A stretch of DNA of 64,000 bases. It comes from Gaiellasilicea sp963749515. GTDB taxonomy: Bacteria > Actinomycetota > Thermoleophilia > Gaiellales > Gaiellaceae. Location of the stretch: positions 1 through 64,000 of the forward strand of contig CAVVMR010000002.1 in assembly GCA_963749515.1 (NCBI GenBank). The letters run 5' to 3'. The notes under the pieces are model-generated. The model had not been told where the DNA came from and did no database searches. It saw only the letters and a list, made by a program, of their open reading frames with translations. The first letter of the stretch is position 1, and every line of letters begins with the position of its first letter. The translations under genes and the position numbers were made by a program. Shown here piece by piece: positions 1 through 8,541 of this stretch.

Positions 1-2
1 TC

Positions 3-212
3 TGGACGTGGAACGACCTGCTCGTCGCACTGACGTTCGGGCGCGAGACGCAGCCGATCACGGTCGCGATCTTCACCCAGCTCCGCCAGTTCGGCTCGAA
101 CATCGAGCTGATCGCGCCTGCCGCGTTCGTCTCGCTCGCGCTGCCGCTCGCCGTCTTCTTCGCCTTCCAGCGGTACTTCGTCCAGGGCCTCCTCGCCGGC
201 TCGGTTAAATAA
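3..212 (+). CDS. Sugar ABC transporter permease, C-terminal end (partial)
   Basis: The gene runs in from outside the window and 69 residues are visible. The reading starts WTWNDLLVAL and ends QRYFVQGLLAGSVK before TAA. This C-terminus, with a last membrane helix followed by RYFVxGLxxGSVK, is typical of MalG-type permeases of carbohydrate ABC importers (CUT1 family). Such a subunit forms half of the membrane channel through which a sugar is imported. The rest of the operon lies to the left. The downstream flavoprotein starts 93 bases later and looks unrelated. Confidence 0.85.
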   Translation, partial: WTWNDLLVALTFGRETQPITVAIFTQLRQFGSNIELIAPAAFVSLALPLAVFFAFQRYFVQGLLAGSVK

Positions 213-222
213 CCCCTGCGCG

Positions 223-283
223 TCCCTGGCCGGCGGGCTCCCGCCGGGCAGAGCCCGGCTCCGCCCGCCTCGCGCGCCAGGAA
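223..283. terminator. GC-rich hairpin cluster after the permease gene
   Basis: The 93-base gap holds nested inverted repeats: CCTGGC (225-230) with GCCAGG (276-281), CGGCGG (231-236) with CCGCCG (241-246), and CCGGGC (244-249) with GCCCGG (253-258). No T-tract follows. It may act as a transcription stop after the sugar operon, but this is inferred from position only. Confidence 0.35.
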
Positions 284-305
284 CCCGCAGGCAATACTGC
301 ATTCC

Positions 306-1421
306 ATGGGAGACCGCGCTGCGATCGTCGGCTCCGGGCTCGGCGGGTTCGTCGCGTACGCGACCCTGCGCCACGCCGGACTGGAGCCGGCGGAGATCGC
401 GGTGTTCGGCGACGACCCCGATCCGGCCGGAGCCTGGCGGCCGCGGGCCGCGGCGATCCGCCAGAGGTTCATGCGCTCCGAGAGCGACGGCCACTGCTCG
501 CCCACCTCGTTCCCCGGCCTGGCTGCACGGGAGGCGGCCCGCAGGCGCGATCTCGCCCCGCTGATCCTCAGCGTCTGCGACCGCTACCGGCCGACGGTCC
601 CGGACTTCCTCCGCCATGTCGACGAGCTGCGGGAGCGCAGCGGCTGGGACGACAGCTTCCGCCGCGCGCGGATCGAGCGCGTATCGGCGGTCGAGGGCGG
701 CTTCGATCTCGACGGCCACGGCACCTTCCGCCACGTCCTGCTGGCCCCGGGGCACCCCGGGCTCGCCCTCCCGACGGAGCTCGCCGGCGACGCGCGGGTC
801 GTCCACGCCTACGAGCGGCACGAGTACGCGTCGCGAGTGGCGATCGTCGGCGCAGGGATGGCGGCCGCCACCGAGTGGTTGAACGCGCTCGAGTCAGGCG
901 CCGAGGTGATCTCGGTGCGCCGGCGCGAGCCGGCACGGCGCCCGCTCAACGTTGCCCGCCCGCTCTTCACCAAGCGCGGTCTCTCCGCATTCCGCGCGAC
1001 CGCGGCTCCAGAGCGCGCCGCGTTGCTGCGCAGCTACAACGAGCCGTCGTACCCGCCCGGCAAGAGCTGGGACGAGCCGGTCGAGCGGGCCGCGCGCGAC
1101 GGCCGGTTCCGGGTCGAGGCCGGGCTGAACGGGTCGCTCGACGGCGCCGAGCAGGTGATCTGCGCGACCGGCTTCCAGCGAGGCTTCGAGCACGACCTCC
1201 TGCTCGCCCGCCTCGTCGCCGAGCACGAGCTCGAGACGGAGGAGAACTGGATCGTCCTCGCGGACGATTCGACCGTCCCCACACTCACGGACGCGACGCA
1301 GACACTCGCGCTCGCCGGCGTCTCCGCACAATGGGCCTTCCCGGCCGCGGATACGCTCGTGGGGATGAAGGTCGCCGCCCGCGCCTTCCGTCGCAGGATC
1401 GAGTCATGTCCTACACGCTGA
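306..1421 (+). CDS. FAD/NAD(P)-binding oxidoreductase
   Basis: A 371-residue cytoplasmic flavoprotein. An N-terminal dinucleotide fold (IVGSGLGG near residue 8) should bind FAD. A second one (IVGAGMAAA near residue 180) should bind NAD(P)H. The motif ICATGF near residue 285 is the ATG motif seen in flavin monooxygenases and in ornithine/lysine N-hydroxylases. The substrate cannot be told. The coding end overlaps the next gene by 16 bases, so the two are probably co-transcribed and translationally coupled. It could be an N-hydroxylase relative or a member of the FAD-NAD(P)-binding superfamily of unknown function. Confidence 0.75.
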   Translation: MGDRAAIVGSGLGGFVAYATLRHAGLEPAEIAVFGDDPDPAGAWRPRAAAIRQRFMRSESDGHCSPTSFPGLAAREAARRRDLAPLILSVCDRYRPTVPDFLRHVDELRERSGWDDSFRRARIERVSAVEGGFDLDGHGTFRHVLLAPGHPGLALPTELAGDARVVHAYERHEYASRVAIVGAGMAAATEWLNALESGAEVISVRRREPARRPLNVARPLFTKRGLSAFRATAAPERAALLRSYNEPSYPPGKSWDEPVERAARDGRFRVEAGLNGSLDGAEQVICATGFQRGFEHDLLLARLVAEHELETEENWIVLADDSTVPTLTDATQTLALAGVSAQWAFPAADTLVGMKVAARAFRRRIESCPTR

Positions 1422-2590
1422 GAGGCCGGCTCGAGACCAGGCTCGCCGCGTCGCTCCTGCCGTTCGTGGTGGCGGCGGTGCTGTCCCCGATCGTGCACGT
1501 CTGGTGGCCGCTCGAGCTCGTGGGGCTGATGCTGGGGATCGGCCTCGGGCTCGACATCGCGCTCTACCACCGCGTCCTCCCCTACCAGCCCGGGTGGCTC
1601 GCGCTCCCGCTCGGGCTCCTCGAGCTCGGCCTGACGATGGGCGCCGCGTGGCTCCTCGATCTGAACGCCCCGCTCTGGCCGGCCGTCGCGCTCTTCGCCG
1701 GCGCCTGGCTCGTGCTCCAGCTCCTTGCGCACGCCGGTCTGCCGCTGCTGCTGCTCAGCTGGCCCGAGGATGGAGGCGAGCTGGGACGGCCCGGCCTGAT
1801 CCTCGCGGCCGCGGCACCGGTCGTCCTGCTTGTGGTCGTCGGCACGGCGTGGGCGGTCGAGCCGCCGACCGTCCGTCTCGCGGCGGGCGAGCACCAGGGT
1901 CCGCTCGTCTTCGACCACGCACAGACCGTCATCGGCGAGCCGGGAGCCATCGTCCGCGGCGGCATCCTGATCACCGCCGACGACGTCACCGTCCGCAACG
2001 TCACCGTGCGCGGCGGCGAGTACGGGGTCGAGGTCGACGGAGCGAACAGCGTCGAGCTGGACGACGTCGTCGTCGAAGGCGCCGAGCTCGACGGGATCAA
2101 CGTCCGGCGAAGCCAGGTCGAGATCCACGACTGCACGATCCGCTCGCTGCCCGCGGCCTACACGCAGGGGATCGACATCTCTTTCGGCGCCGACCTCCAC
2201 CCGAGCCTCGTCGAGGGATGCACGGTGACCGGTGGCCGCGAAGGGATCGTCACCCACTTCGCGATGGTGACGGTGCGCGACAACCACATCAGCGGCACCG
2301 AGCTGCGCGCGATCACGATGACGGAGATGTCGATGGGCATGATCGAGGACAACGAGGTCGACGGCGCACTCGGCGTCGGCATCTTCTGCGGCGACTACTC
2401 GGAGTGCGAGATCGAGGACAACACGATCTCGGACGTCGTGCCGGACTACGAGTCCGGCGACCATACGCGCCTCGGTGTCGCCATCCAGGCGCACTACGGC
2501 GCGGAGGCTGAGCTGGAGGACAACGAGATCAGCCGCAGCCCTGGTGGAATCGCCGCCTTCGTCGAGGCGGAGATCCACCACCGGAGGTGA
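1406..2590 (+). CDS. Membrane-anchored right-handed beta-helix protein
   Basis: 394 residues from ATG 1406; the open frame extends further upstream, but this ATG lies at the expected overlap with the preceding gene. The first ~150 residues hold about five hydrophobic segments. The rest is a parallel beta-helix of NosD/pectate-lyase type, with repeating units such as DVTVRNVTVRGG and CEIEDNTISD rich in V, I, N and D. These proteins usually display carbohydrate-binding or polysaccharide-modifying surfaces outside the membrane. The gene is followed immediately by a DUF4032 gene (1-base gap). A role in envelope polysaccharide is plausible but inferred. Confidence 0.7.
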   Translation: MSYTLRGRLETRLAASLLPFVVAAVLSPIVHVWWPLELVGLMLGIGLGLDIALYHRVLPYQPGWLALPLGLLELGLTMGAAWLLDLNAPLWPAVALFAGAWLVLQLLAHAGLPLLLLSWPEDGGELGRPGLILAAAAPVVLLVVVGTAWAVEPPTVRLAAGEHQGPLVFDHAQTVIGEPGAIVRGGILITADDVTVRNVTVRGGEYGVEVDGANSVELDDVVVEGAELDGINVRRSQVEIHDCTIRSLPAAYTQGIDISFGADLHPSLVEGCTVTGGREGIVTHFAMVTVRDNHISGTELRAITMTEMSMGMIEDNEVDGALGVGIFCGDYSECEIEDNTISDVVPDYESGDHTRLGVAIQAHYGAEAELEDNEISRSPGGIAAFVEAEIHHRR

Positions 2591-2591
2591 C

Positions 2592-3851
2592 GTGCCCGCA
2601 CGGCTCCAGCTGATCGCGCGGACCGGACACCCGGACTTCCTCGACCTGCCGTGGGACGAGCCCCTCGCCGAATGGGAATCGGAGCGCCTAGTCGAAGTCG
2701 TCCGCGGGATCCACCGGCACGTCGTGCGTTTCGTCGAGTACGACAGCCCGACCGGCCCGGCGCTGTATGCGCTCAAGGAGCTGCCGACGCCGATCGCGCG
2801 CCGCGAGTACGGCCTCCTCCGCAGCCTCGCAGCGGACGAGATGCCCGTCGTCGAGGCGGTCGGAGTGGTCACCGATCGCGGCGACGACCTGGAGGCGGTG
2901 CTGATCACACGGCACCTGGACTACTCGCTTCCGTTCCGGACGCTCTTCGCGCGCGGCAGCGTGCCCGACCTCCGCCGCCGCCTGCTGGATGCCGGCGCGG
3001 AGCTGCTGGTGCGCCTACACCTTGGTGGGTTCTTCTGGGGCGATTGCTCGCTCTCGAACACGCTCTTTCGGCGCGATGCCGGAGCGCTCGCCGCCTACCT
3101 GGTCGACGCCGAGACCGGAGAGATGCATCCGAGCCTCTCGGACGGCCAGCGAGGCCACGATCTGATGATCGCCGAGGAGAACGTCGCCGGCGAGCTCTCG
3201 GACGTCGAGGCGGAGCTCGGACGCGAGGGCGACCTCGCGCCGGAGGAGACCGCCGCCGAGCTCGTCGCCCGCTACGAGTCGCTCTGGAGCGAGCTCACGC
3301 GCGAGGAGTCGTTCGGCGACGACACCCGCTACAAGATCGACGACCGCCTGCACCGGCTGAATGAGCTCGGCTTCGACGTGGACGAGCTCGAGCTCGTCGC
3401 CGGCGAGGACGGCTACAAGCTGCGGCTGAACCCACGCGTCGTCGAGCCGGGCCACCACCGACGTCGGCTGCACGCGCTCACGGGGCTGATGGCGCAGGAG
3501 AACCAGGCACGGCGGATGCTCAACGACCTCGCTCGCTATCGCGCCGAGCTCGACCGCAAGGGCGGCCGGCCGGTACCGGAGACGGTCGCCGTCCACCGTT
3601 GGCTCTCGGAGGTCTTCGAGCCCGCGGTCGCCGCGGTGCCCGCCGAGCTCTGGGGCAAGCGCGACGCCGCCGAGGTCTTCCACGAGGCGCTCGAGCACCG
3701 CTGGTTTCTCTCGCAGCAGGCCGGCGAGGACATCGGCCTGATGCCGGCGGTGCAGGCGTACGTCGACGACGTGCTCCGGCACGCCCCCGACGAACGGGCA
3801 GTGCTCGAACCTGGGGCCGCGGCCCACGACGAGGACGACGAGAGCGACTAG
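2592..3851 (+). CDS. DUF4032 domain protein (kinase-like fold)
   Basis: 419 residues from GTG 2592, preceded by GGAGG at 2583-2587; upstream frame extensions only shadow the beta-helix gene. The sequence matches the actinobacterial DUF4032 family. It has an N-terminal lipopolysaccharide-kinase-like region with a catalytic-loop-like GDCSLSN near residue 152 and an acidic VDAETGE segment near residue 171, followed by an alpha-helical DUF4032 C-terminus. The family is predicted to be kinase-like, but no substrate is established. The context suggests a third member of the flavoprotein/beta-helix operon. Confidence 0.85.
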   Translation: MPARLQLIARTGHPDFLDLPWDEPLAEWESERLVEVVRGIHRHVVRFVEYDSPTGPALYALKELPTPIARREYGLLRSLAADEMPVVEAVGVVTDRGDDLEAVLITRHLDYSLPFRTLFARGSVPDLRRRLLDAGAELLVRLHLGGFFWGDCSLSNTLFRRDAGALAAYLVDAETGEMHPSLSDGQRGHDLMIAEENVAGELSDVEAELGREGDLAPEETAAELVARYESLWSELTREESFGDDTRYKIDDRLHRLNELGFDVDELELVAGEDGYKLRLNPRVVEPGHHRRRLHALTGLMAQENQARRMLNDLARYRAELDRKGGRPVPETVAVHRWLSEVFEPAVAAVPAELWGKRDAAEVFHEALEHRWFLSQQAGEDIGLMPAVQAYVDDVLRHAPDERAVLEPGAAAHDEDDESD

Positions 3852-3853
3852 AC

Positions 3854-3916
3854 GGGCTGCGAAGCAGCCCCTTTAGGGATTTGCGCGATGAGCATCCGCT
3901 CCTGCGGATACTCATC
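3854..3916. terminator. Bidirectional terminator region between convergent genes
   Basis: Two hairpins sit between the DUF4032 stop and the convergent cyclophilin stop. GGGCTGC (3854-3860) pairs with GCAGCCC (3864-3870) over a GAA loop and is followed by CTTTAGGG. A second stem, GATGAGCATCCGC (3887-3899), pairs with GCGGATACTCATC (3904-3916) with one mismatch. Position and symmetry suggest termination in both directions. Confidence 0.6.
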
Positions 3917-3925
3917 ATGCGACGG

Positions 3926-4381
3926 CTAAGTCAGCTCGATCCGTTCCAGTACGACCGGGGTCTTCGGCATGTCGCGGGCGTCCCGCTCGACCATCGAGAT
4001 CTTCTCGGCGATGTCCTGGCCGTTCGTGACCTTGCCGAAGACGGTGTGCTTGCCGTCGAGCCAAGGCGCCGCATCGGTGGTGACGATGAAGAACTGGCTG
4101 CCGTTCGTGTTCGGCCCCGCATTCGCCATCGCGAGCGCACCGCGCTCGACCTTGTGGTCGTTGAACTCGTCCTCGAACTTGTACCCAGGACCGCCGGTCC
4201 CGGTTCCTTCAGGGCAACCGCCCTGAATCATGAAATCCGGAATCACGCGGTGGAAGATCAGGCCGTCGTAGAAGCCCTCACCCGCGAGCTTGGTGAAGTT
4301 CTCGACCGTCTTCGGCGCGTCGTCCGGGTAGAGCTCGAGCTCGATCGTTCCTTCGCTGGTGTGAAAGGTGGCGTTGGTCAT
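3926..4381 (-). CDS. Peptidyl-prolyl cis-trans isomerase (cyclophilin type)
   Basis: A 151-residue single-domain cyclophilin that catalyses cis-trans isomerisation of proline peptide bonds. The active-site signature FHRVIPDFMIQGG is present near residue 43, and NTNGSQFFI follows near residue 91. There is no signal peptide, so it is cytoplasmic. The length matches the short bacterial PpiB-like proteins. The gene stands alone, convergent with the DUF4032 gene and divergent from the AAA protease gene. Confidence 0.95.
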   Translation of the reverse strand: MTNATFHTSEGTIELELYPDDAPKTVENFTKLAGEGFYDGLIFHRVIPDFMIQGGCPEGTGTGGPGYKFEDEFNDHKVERGALAMANAGPNTNGSQFFIVTTDAAPWLDGKHTVFGKVTNGQDIAEKISMVERDARDMPKTPVVLERIELT

Positions 4382-4495
4382 GCCGGGACCGTACCCAAGG
4401 CCGCCGCCCGGCGCGCCGTTGCGACGCGAACGCGCTTAACGTGCTGCTAACCGAAGCTCAACAACAGAGCACGCCCTCCCCCGTCTAGTTGGTAG

Positions 4496-6889
4496 ATGGT
4501 CACTGCGGAGCAGCCACTGGCTGGGTTGGTGCGTCCGCAGCCTGCCGTCTCGACCGAGCTTGCAGACCAGTGGCGCCGGCTGACGCGCGCCGCGACCGTG
4601 GTCGCGCTGTTGACGAGCCCGGCGCTGTTCGTCTGGTTCAAGGAGTACAACGGCTGGAGCACGCTGTGGTCGCTCGTCGCCACGGTCGGGGTCGTAATCG
4701 TGTTCCGCGGCTTCGCCGATCTGCTCTTTCGCACGCTGATCCCGTGGCCCAGCCTCTTCGGCGCCGACAGCCAGCAGCTGCGCGAGGAGGACGTCATCGG
4801 CCGCAGGCGCGCCTGGTACTGGCGGAAGAAGGCGCGGCTCGCCGCGGTGGTCGGCACCGTGATCACGGTCGTCTGGCTGATCCGCGGCGGCTCGTGGCTC
4901 GGCACCTTGGGCGACATCGGGAGCGGGCTCGCGACGACGTTCTCGAACCCTGCAGTGCTCAGCCAGGTCGTCTTCGTCACGTTCCTGTTCATCGCCAACT
5001 TCGCCATCCTGCTCGGCCCGATGCTGCTGATGGGCATCTCGCAGATCCGGGGCTTCGAGCCCGGCGACGCGCAGTGGGGAGTCAAGCTCGCCGATGTCCG
5101 CGGCCAGATCGAGGCGAAGGAGGAGGTCCGCCGGGTCGTCACGCTCTGGCAGTCGGGCGAGGCCTTCGAGCGGGCTGGAGGAAAGCGCGAGCGCGGACTG
5201 CTCTTCCTCGGCGCGCCGGGAACCGGCAAGACGATGCTCGCGAAGGCGATCGCGACCGGGTTCAACTCCCCGTTCGTCTCGATCCCGGGCTCGGGCTTCG
5301 CGCAGACGTTCATCGGCGTCGACGCGATCATCGTCCGCTACCTCGCGTGGAAGGCGAAGCGGCTAGCCCGCAAGTGGGGCGGCCAGTGCATCGTCTTCAT
5401 CGACGAGATCGACGCCGTCGGGATGCGCCGGCAAGCGCTCGGCGGCGGCATGCCCGTCGGGACGTTCGCCCCGCCGGACATCCATGACCACCTCTTCTTC
5501 GGTCCGAGCGGGGCGATCACCGGCAGCGGCGACCTGATCCTCGAGACTCGGCGCTGGCGCGAGCGAATGTTCGAGCAGCGCGCGCCCGACCGCCCCGGGC
5601 CCTCCGGCCTGCAGACGCGCATCGCCTCGGCGCTCAACTTCACGTTCCCGGGCATGGGTGGCGGCATGGGCCAGCTGGCGCTCAACCAGCTGCTCGTCGT
5701 GATGGACGGGATCGACAACCCGCCGTTCACGAAGCGCGTCCTCACGAGCAGGTTCAACACCTTCCTGGACGCCACGTACATCGTTCCTCGCCGCCTGGGC
5801 AAGATCCCGCTCCGGCTCCCTCCGCCCGGACCGCGCGGCGACCAGATCTACTTCATCGGCGCGACGAACGTCCCCCTCGACCGGCTCGATCCAGCGCTGA
5901 TCCGGCCGGGCCGCATGGGCCGGCACGTCTGGTTCCGAACGCCGACGAAACAGGATCGGCTCGATGTCTTCGATCTCTACATCTCCAGAGTCGCCCACGA
6001 GGCCGACCTCGACACGCCCCGGCGGCGCGACGAGATCGCGCGGATCACGAACGGCTACTCGCCGGCGATGATCGACCAGGTCTGCTCGATGGCGCTGACG
6101 ATCGCGCACCACGACGGCCGCGAGCAGTTCGCCTGGCAGGACCTCGTGGAGGCGATGACGACGATCGAGTCGGGCACGGCGATCGGGATCGAGTACATCG
6201 CCTCCGAGACCCGGGCGGTGGCGATCCACGAGGCGGGGCACGCCGCGGCAGGGCACGTCTTCATGAAGGGCGCAGAGTCGACCCGGCTCTCGATCCGCAT
6301 GCGCGGCGGCTCACTCGGCCACCACCAGGCGCTCGAGAAAGAGGAGCGCTTCAGCCGCTTCCGCTCGGACGAGATGGCACGGCTGGTCTGGACGCTCGGT
6401 GCGATGGCCGCCGAGCGGGTCTTCTACGGCGAGAACTCGAACGGCGTCGGCGGCGACGTCCAGTCCGCGACGGCGCAGGCCGCGTGGATGGTCGGCGCGT
6501 CCGCGATGGGACCGGAGCCGTTCGAGGTGACGCCGCTCGACGACGAGACCGAGGACGAGGCACGGCAGCGGGTGCTGAAGCGCTTCGAGACGATCGGCGT
6601 TCAGATCATGAACCGCACGAGCGGCGGCGGGCCCTTCGCAGAGAATCCGATCGCAGGCGTCCTCGGCGACCATGACAAGCGGCAGCTCGCTGCGCAGATC
6701 CTCGGGCAGGCGTACGTCTCGGCCTACAACCTGATCCTGCACAACAGGGACGCGGTCGAGAAGATCGCGGACGAGCTCGTGGAGCACCGCGAGGTGTTCG
6801 GCGACGACCTGGTCCGGATCCTGGACGGGGTCGGCCTGGAGAGGCCTGACCTCGATCTCGAGAAGGAGGACGTGTGGCCGAAGATGTGA
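4496..6889 (+). CDS. FtsH-like membrane AAA ATPase / M41 metalloprotease
   Basis: A 797-residue membrane protein. About four hydrophobic segments lie in the first 190 residues. The AAA domain follows, with Walker A GAPGTGKT near 239, Walker B FIDEIDAVG near 305, and the second-region-of-homology sequence GATNVPLDRLDPALIRPGR near 460. The zinc protease motif HEAGH is at 578, and a probable third ligand lies in GVGGDVQSAT near 645. FtsH degrades membrane and short-lived cytoplasmic proteins using ATP. This one differs from FtsH in having extra N-terminal helices and about 130-150 extra residues between Walker B and the SRH. It is probably a paralogue rather than the housekeeping FtsH. It overlaps the next gene by 16 bases. 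Confidence 0.85.
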   Translation: MVTAEQPLAGLVRPQPAVSTELADQWRRLTRAATVVALLTSPALFVWFKEYNGWSTLWSLVATVGVVIVFRGFADLLFRTLIPWPSLFGADSQQLREEDVIGRRRAWYWRKKARLAAVVGTVITVVWLIRGGSWLGTLGDIGSGLATTFSNPAVLSQVVFVTFLFIANFAILLGPMLLMGISQIRGFEPGDAQWGVKLADVRGQIEAKEEVRRVVTLWQSGEAFERAGGKRERGLLFLGAPGTGKTMLAKAIATGFNSPFVSIPGSGFAQTFIGVDAIIVRYLAWKAKRLARKWGGQCIVFIDEIDAVGMRRQALGGGMPVGTFAPPDIHDHLFFGPSGAITGSGDLILETRRWRERMFEQRAPDRPGPSGLQTRIASALNFTFPGMGGGMGQLALNQLLVVMDGIDNPPFTKRVLTSRFNTFLDATYIVPRRLGKIPLRLPPPGPRGDQIYFIGATNVPLDRLDPALIRPGRMGRHVWFRTPTKQDRLDVFDLYISRVAHEADLDTPRRRDEIARITNGYSPAMIDQVCSMALTIAHHDGREQFAWQDLVEAMTTIESGTAIGIEYIASETRAVAIHEAGHAAAGHVFMKGAESTRLSIRMRGGSLGHHQALEKEERFSRFRSDEMARLVWTLGAMAAERVFYGENSNGVGGDVQSATAQAAWMVGASAMGPEPFEVTPLDDETEDEARQRVLKRFETIGVQIMNRTSGGGPFAENPIAGVLGDHDKRQLAAQILGQAYVSAYNLILHNRDAVEKIADELVEHREVFGDDLVRILDGVGLERPDLDLEKEDVWPKM

Positions 6890-7716
6890 CCTCGGAGCCC
6901 ACGCCGGCCGAGTCCGACGTCCTCGTTCCGACCCGCCGCGACCGGGCCCGGCAGACCTCGTACCGGTTCCGCTTCGGGATCCTCTACGTCGTGCTCGCCG
7001 CGATCGTCGGCGCCGGCGTCGGCACGTTCGTCGTCCTCGCGACCCGCCCGGCCCCACCGGAGGCGGCAGCCTGGTCGAGCTGGGAGCCGAACGGGAGCAA
7101 GCTCGCGCGGGTACGCCAGATCGCCGACCGGATCCCGAAGGCGTACACGCAGCCGAACGGAGAGCAGCTGACCGTGAGCCAGGCCAGCCAGCTCGCCGTG
7201 CCGACCGAGTCCGGCGACGTGCCGATTTCGTCGATCTTCGTCCGTCCCGACACGTCCCGCGGCCAGGCGGAGGAGAGCGACATCGAGGCGTACAACGGTG
7301 CGGACGTGGTCTCGTACGGCCTCTGCGGCCTTGGCTCCGGCTCGCAATGCTCGATCAGCGAGGGGACGCCGTCCAGCGACCGGTTCACACTGCTCAGCCG
7401 CCAGGCGCTCGAGCTGTCGCTGTACACCTTCAAGTACGTGAAGGACGTCGACTCGGTGATCGTCTTCATGCCGCCGACGCCGAAGGGCGAGAGCAACGGC
7501 TCGGTGTTCCTGCGTCGCGACGACGTCAGCGACGAGCTGCGGAGGCCGATCTCCCAAGTGCTGCCGTCGCGTACCCCACGCGTCGGAGCACTGAGCGAGG
7601 TCGAGCTCGGCAACATCCTGAGATTGACCCGGCCGCGGACCTACGCCTTCCAGTTCGACGCAGCCGGCGACGGCAGGCCGATCCTCGTGCTCACGCCGCC
7701 TGCTGCCGGTTCCTGA
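6874..7716 (+). CDS. Single-pass membrane protein of unknown function
   Basis: 280 residues from GTG 6874, with AAGGAGG just upstream inside the FtsH-like gene. A short cytoplasmic N-terminus is followed by one transmembrane helix (near residues 30-55, ILYVVLAAIVGAGVG) and a ~225-residue outer domain with no motif I recognise. A CGLGSGSQC segment near residue 150 could form a disulfide. The 16-base overlap with the protease gene implies translational coupling, so it may be an adaptor or inhibitor of that protease; this is inference from gene order. Confidence 0.7.
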   Translation: MAEDVTSEPTPAESDVLVPTRRDRARQTSYRFRFGILYVVLAAIVGAGVGTFVVLATRPAPPEAAAWSSWEPNGSKLARVRQIADRIPKAYTQPNGEQLTVSQASQLAVPTESGDVPISSIFVRPDTSRGQAEESDIEAYNGADVVSYGLCGLGSGSQCSISEGTPSSDRFTLLSRQALELSLYTFKYVKDVDSVIVFMPPTPKGESNGSVFLRRDDVSDELRRPISQVLPSRTPRVGALSEVELGNILRLTRPRTYAFQFDAAGDGRPILVLTPPAAGS

Positions 7717-7753
7717 CCGTCAGCCGAGCGGCAGCAGCATAGACTCACCGGCC

Positions 7754-8479
7754 GTGAGCGAGGCGGCAAGCACCAAGGCCGACGACGTCGCGCTCGAGCT
7801 CGAGCAGGCGATCGTCTCGGGGGAGCTTGCTCCGGGAACAGTGCTTCGCCAGGATCGGCTGTCGGAGCAGTACGGCGTCAGCCGCACGCCGATCCGGGAG
7901 GCGCTTCGCCGCCTGGCGGCGCTCGGGCTCGTCTCGTTCGAGCCCAACCGGGGCGTTCGCGTGCGCACGCTGACACGCGCGGAGCTGCGCGAGGCGTTCC
8001 TGATCAGGGCGGAGCTGGAGAGCCTTGCGACCGAGGTCGCAGCGGAGCGCATGACGCGCGCCGACCTCGACGAGCTGGAGGCGATCGAGGAGCGCTTCGC
8101 AGGTCTCACCGAGGAGCTGCGCCGCGGCGGCCGCCTGGCCACGGACCGGCGCGCAGGGCTCGTCACCGAGTGGGTTCGCGCCAATCACGCGTTTCACGAC
8201 GTGATCTACCGGGTTGCGGCGCTGCCGATGGTCGAGCGGATCGCGAAGGGTGCGCGCTACTCCGGCTCCGCCGTCTGGGCACCGTCCGACGCGGGGGAGC
8301 TGGACGAGCTCTACGGCGCGAACGAGCGGCAGCACCGCGCGCTCCTGGACGCGCTGGCAGCAGGCAGTCCGAGCGGGGCGCGGGCGCTCGCGCGCGAGCA
8401 CGTGCTCTCGTCCGGAGCGCTGCTGGAACGGATCCTAGCCCAACAGGTGGGATCCGAAACTGAACGAAATACGGTTTGA
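7754..8479 (+). CDS. GntR-family transcriptional regulator (FCD domain)
   Basis: 241 residues from GTG 7754. An N-terminal winged helix-turn-helix (YGVSRTPIREALRRLAALGL near residues 37-57) is followed by a helical FCD ligand-binding domain with acidic and His residues (e.g. VRANHAFHDVIYRV) that usually bind a metal and an organic acid. It sits directly upstream of isocitrate lyase, and the isocitrate lyase promoter overlaps its stop codon. It most likely controls that gene through the palindrome at 8519-8532. The effector is unknown; a C2 or C4 acid would fit. Confidence 0.9.
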   Translation: MSEAASTKADDVALELEQAIVSGELAPGTVLRQDRLSEQYGVSRTPIREALRRLAALGLVSFEPNRGVRVRTLTRAELREAFLIRAELESLATEVAAERMTRADLDELEAIEERFAGLTEELRRGGRLATDRRAGLVTEWVRANHAFHDVIYRVAALPMVERIAKGARYSGSAVWAPSDAGELDELYGANERQHRALLDALAAGSPSGARALAREHVLSSGALLERILAQQVGSETERNTV

Positions 8480-8532
8480 CAGGCGCTCAGATGGTTATCT
8501 AGGATCCGAAAACTGGAATTTCGGATCCGAAA
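8476..8532 (+). promoter_or_regulatory. Isocitrate lyase promoter with palindromic operator
   Basis: TTGACA (8476-8481), an 18-base spacer and TAGGAT (8500-8505) form a sigma-70-like promoter. The -35 overlaps the stop of the GntR gene. A perfect 14-base palindrome, TTTCGGATCCGAAA, lies at 8519-8532 just before the ribosome site. The same GGATCCGAAA unit occurs again at 8502-8511, overlapping the -10, and at 8450-8459. This layout suits repression by the adjacent GntR protein. Confidence 0.75.
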
Positions 8533-8541
8533 GGACATCAC

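Noticed and set aside
1034..2908. A 624-residue minus-strand open frame antisense to three genes
   Set aside because: It is the antisense shadow of high-GC coding frames that contain clear domains on the plus strand.
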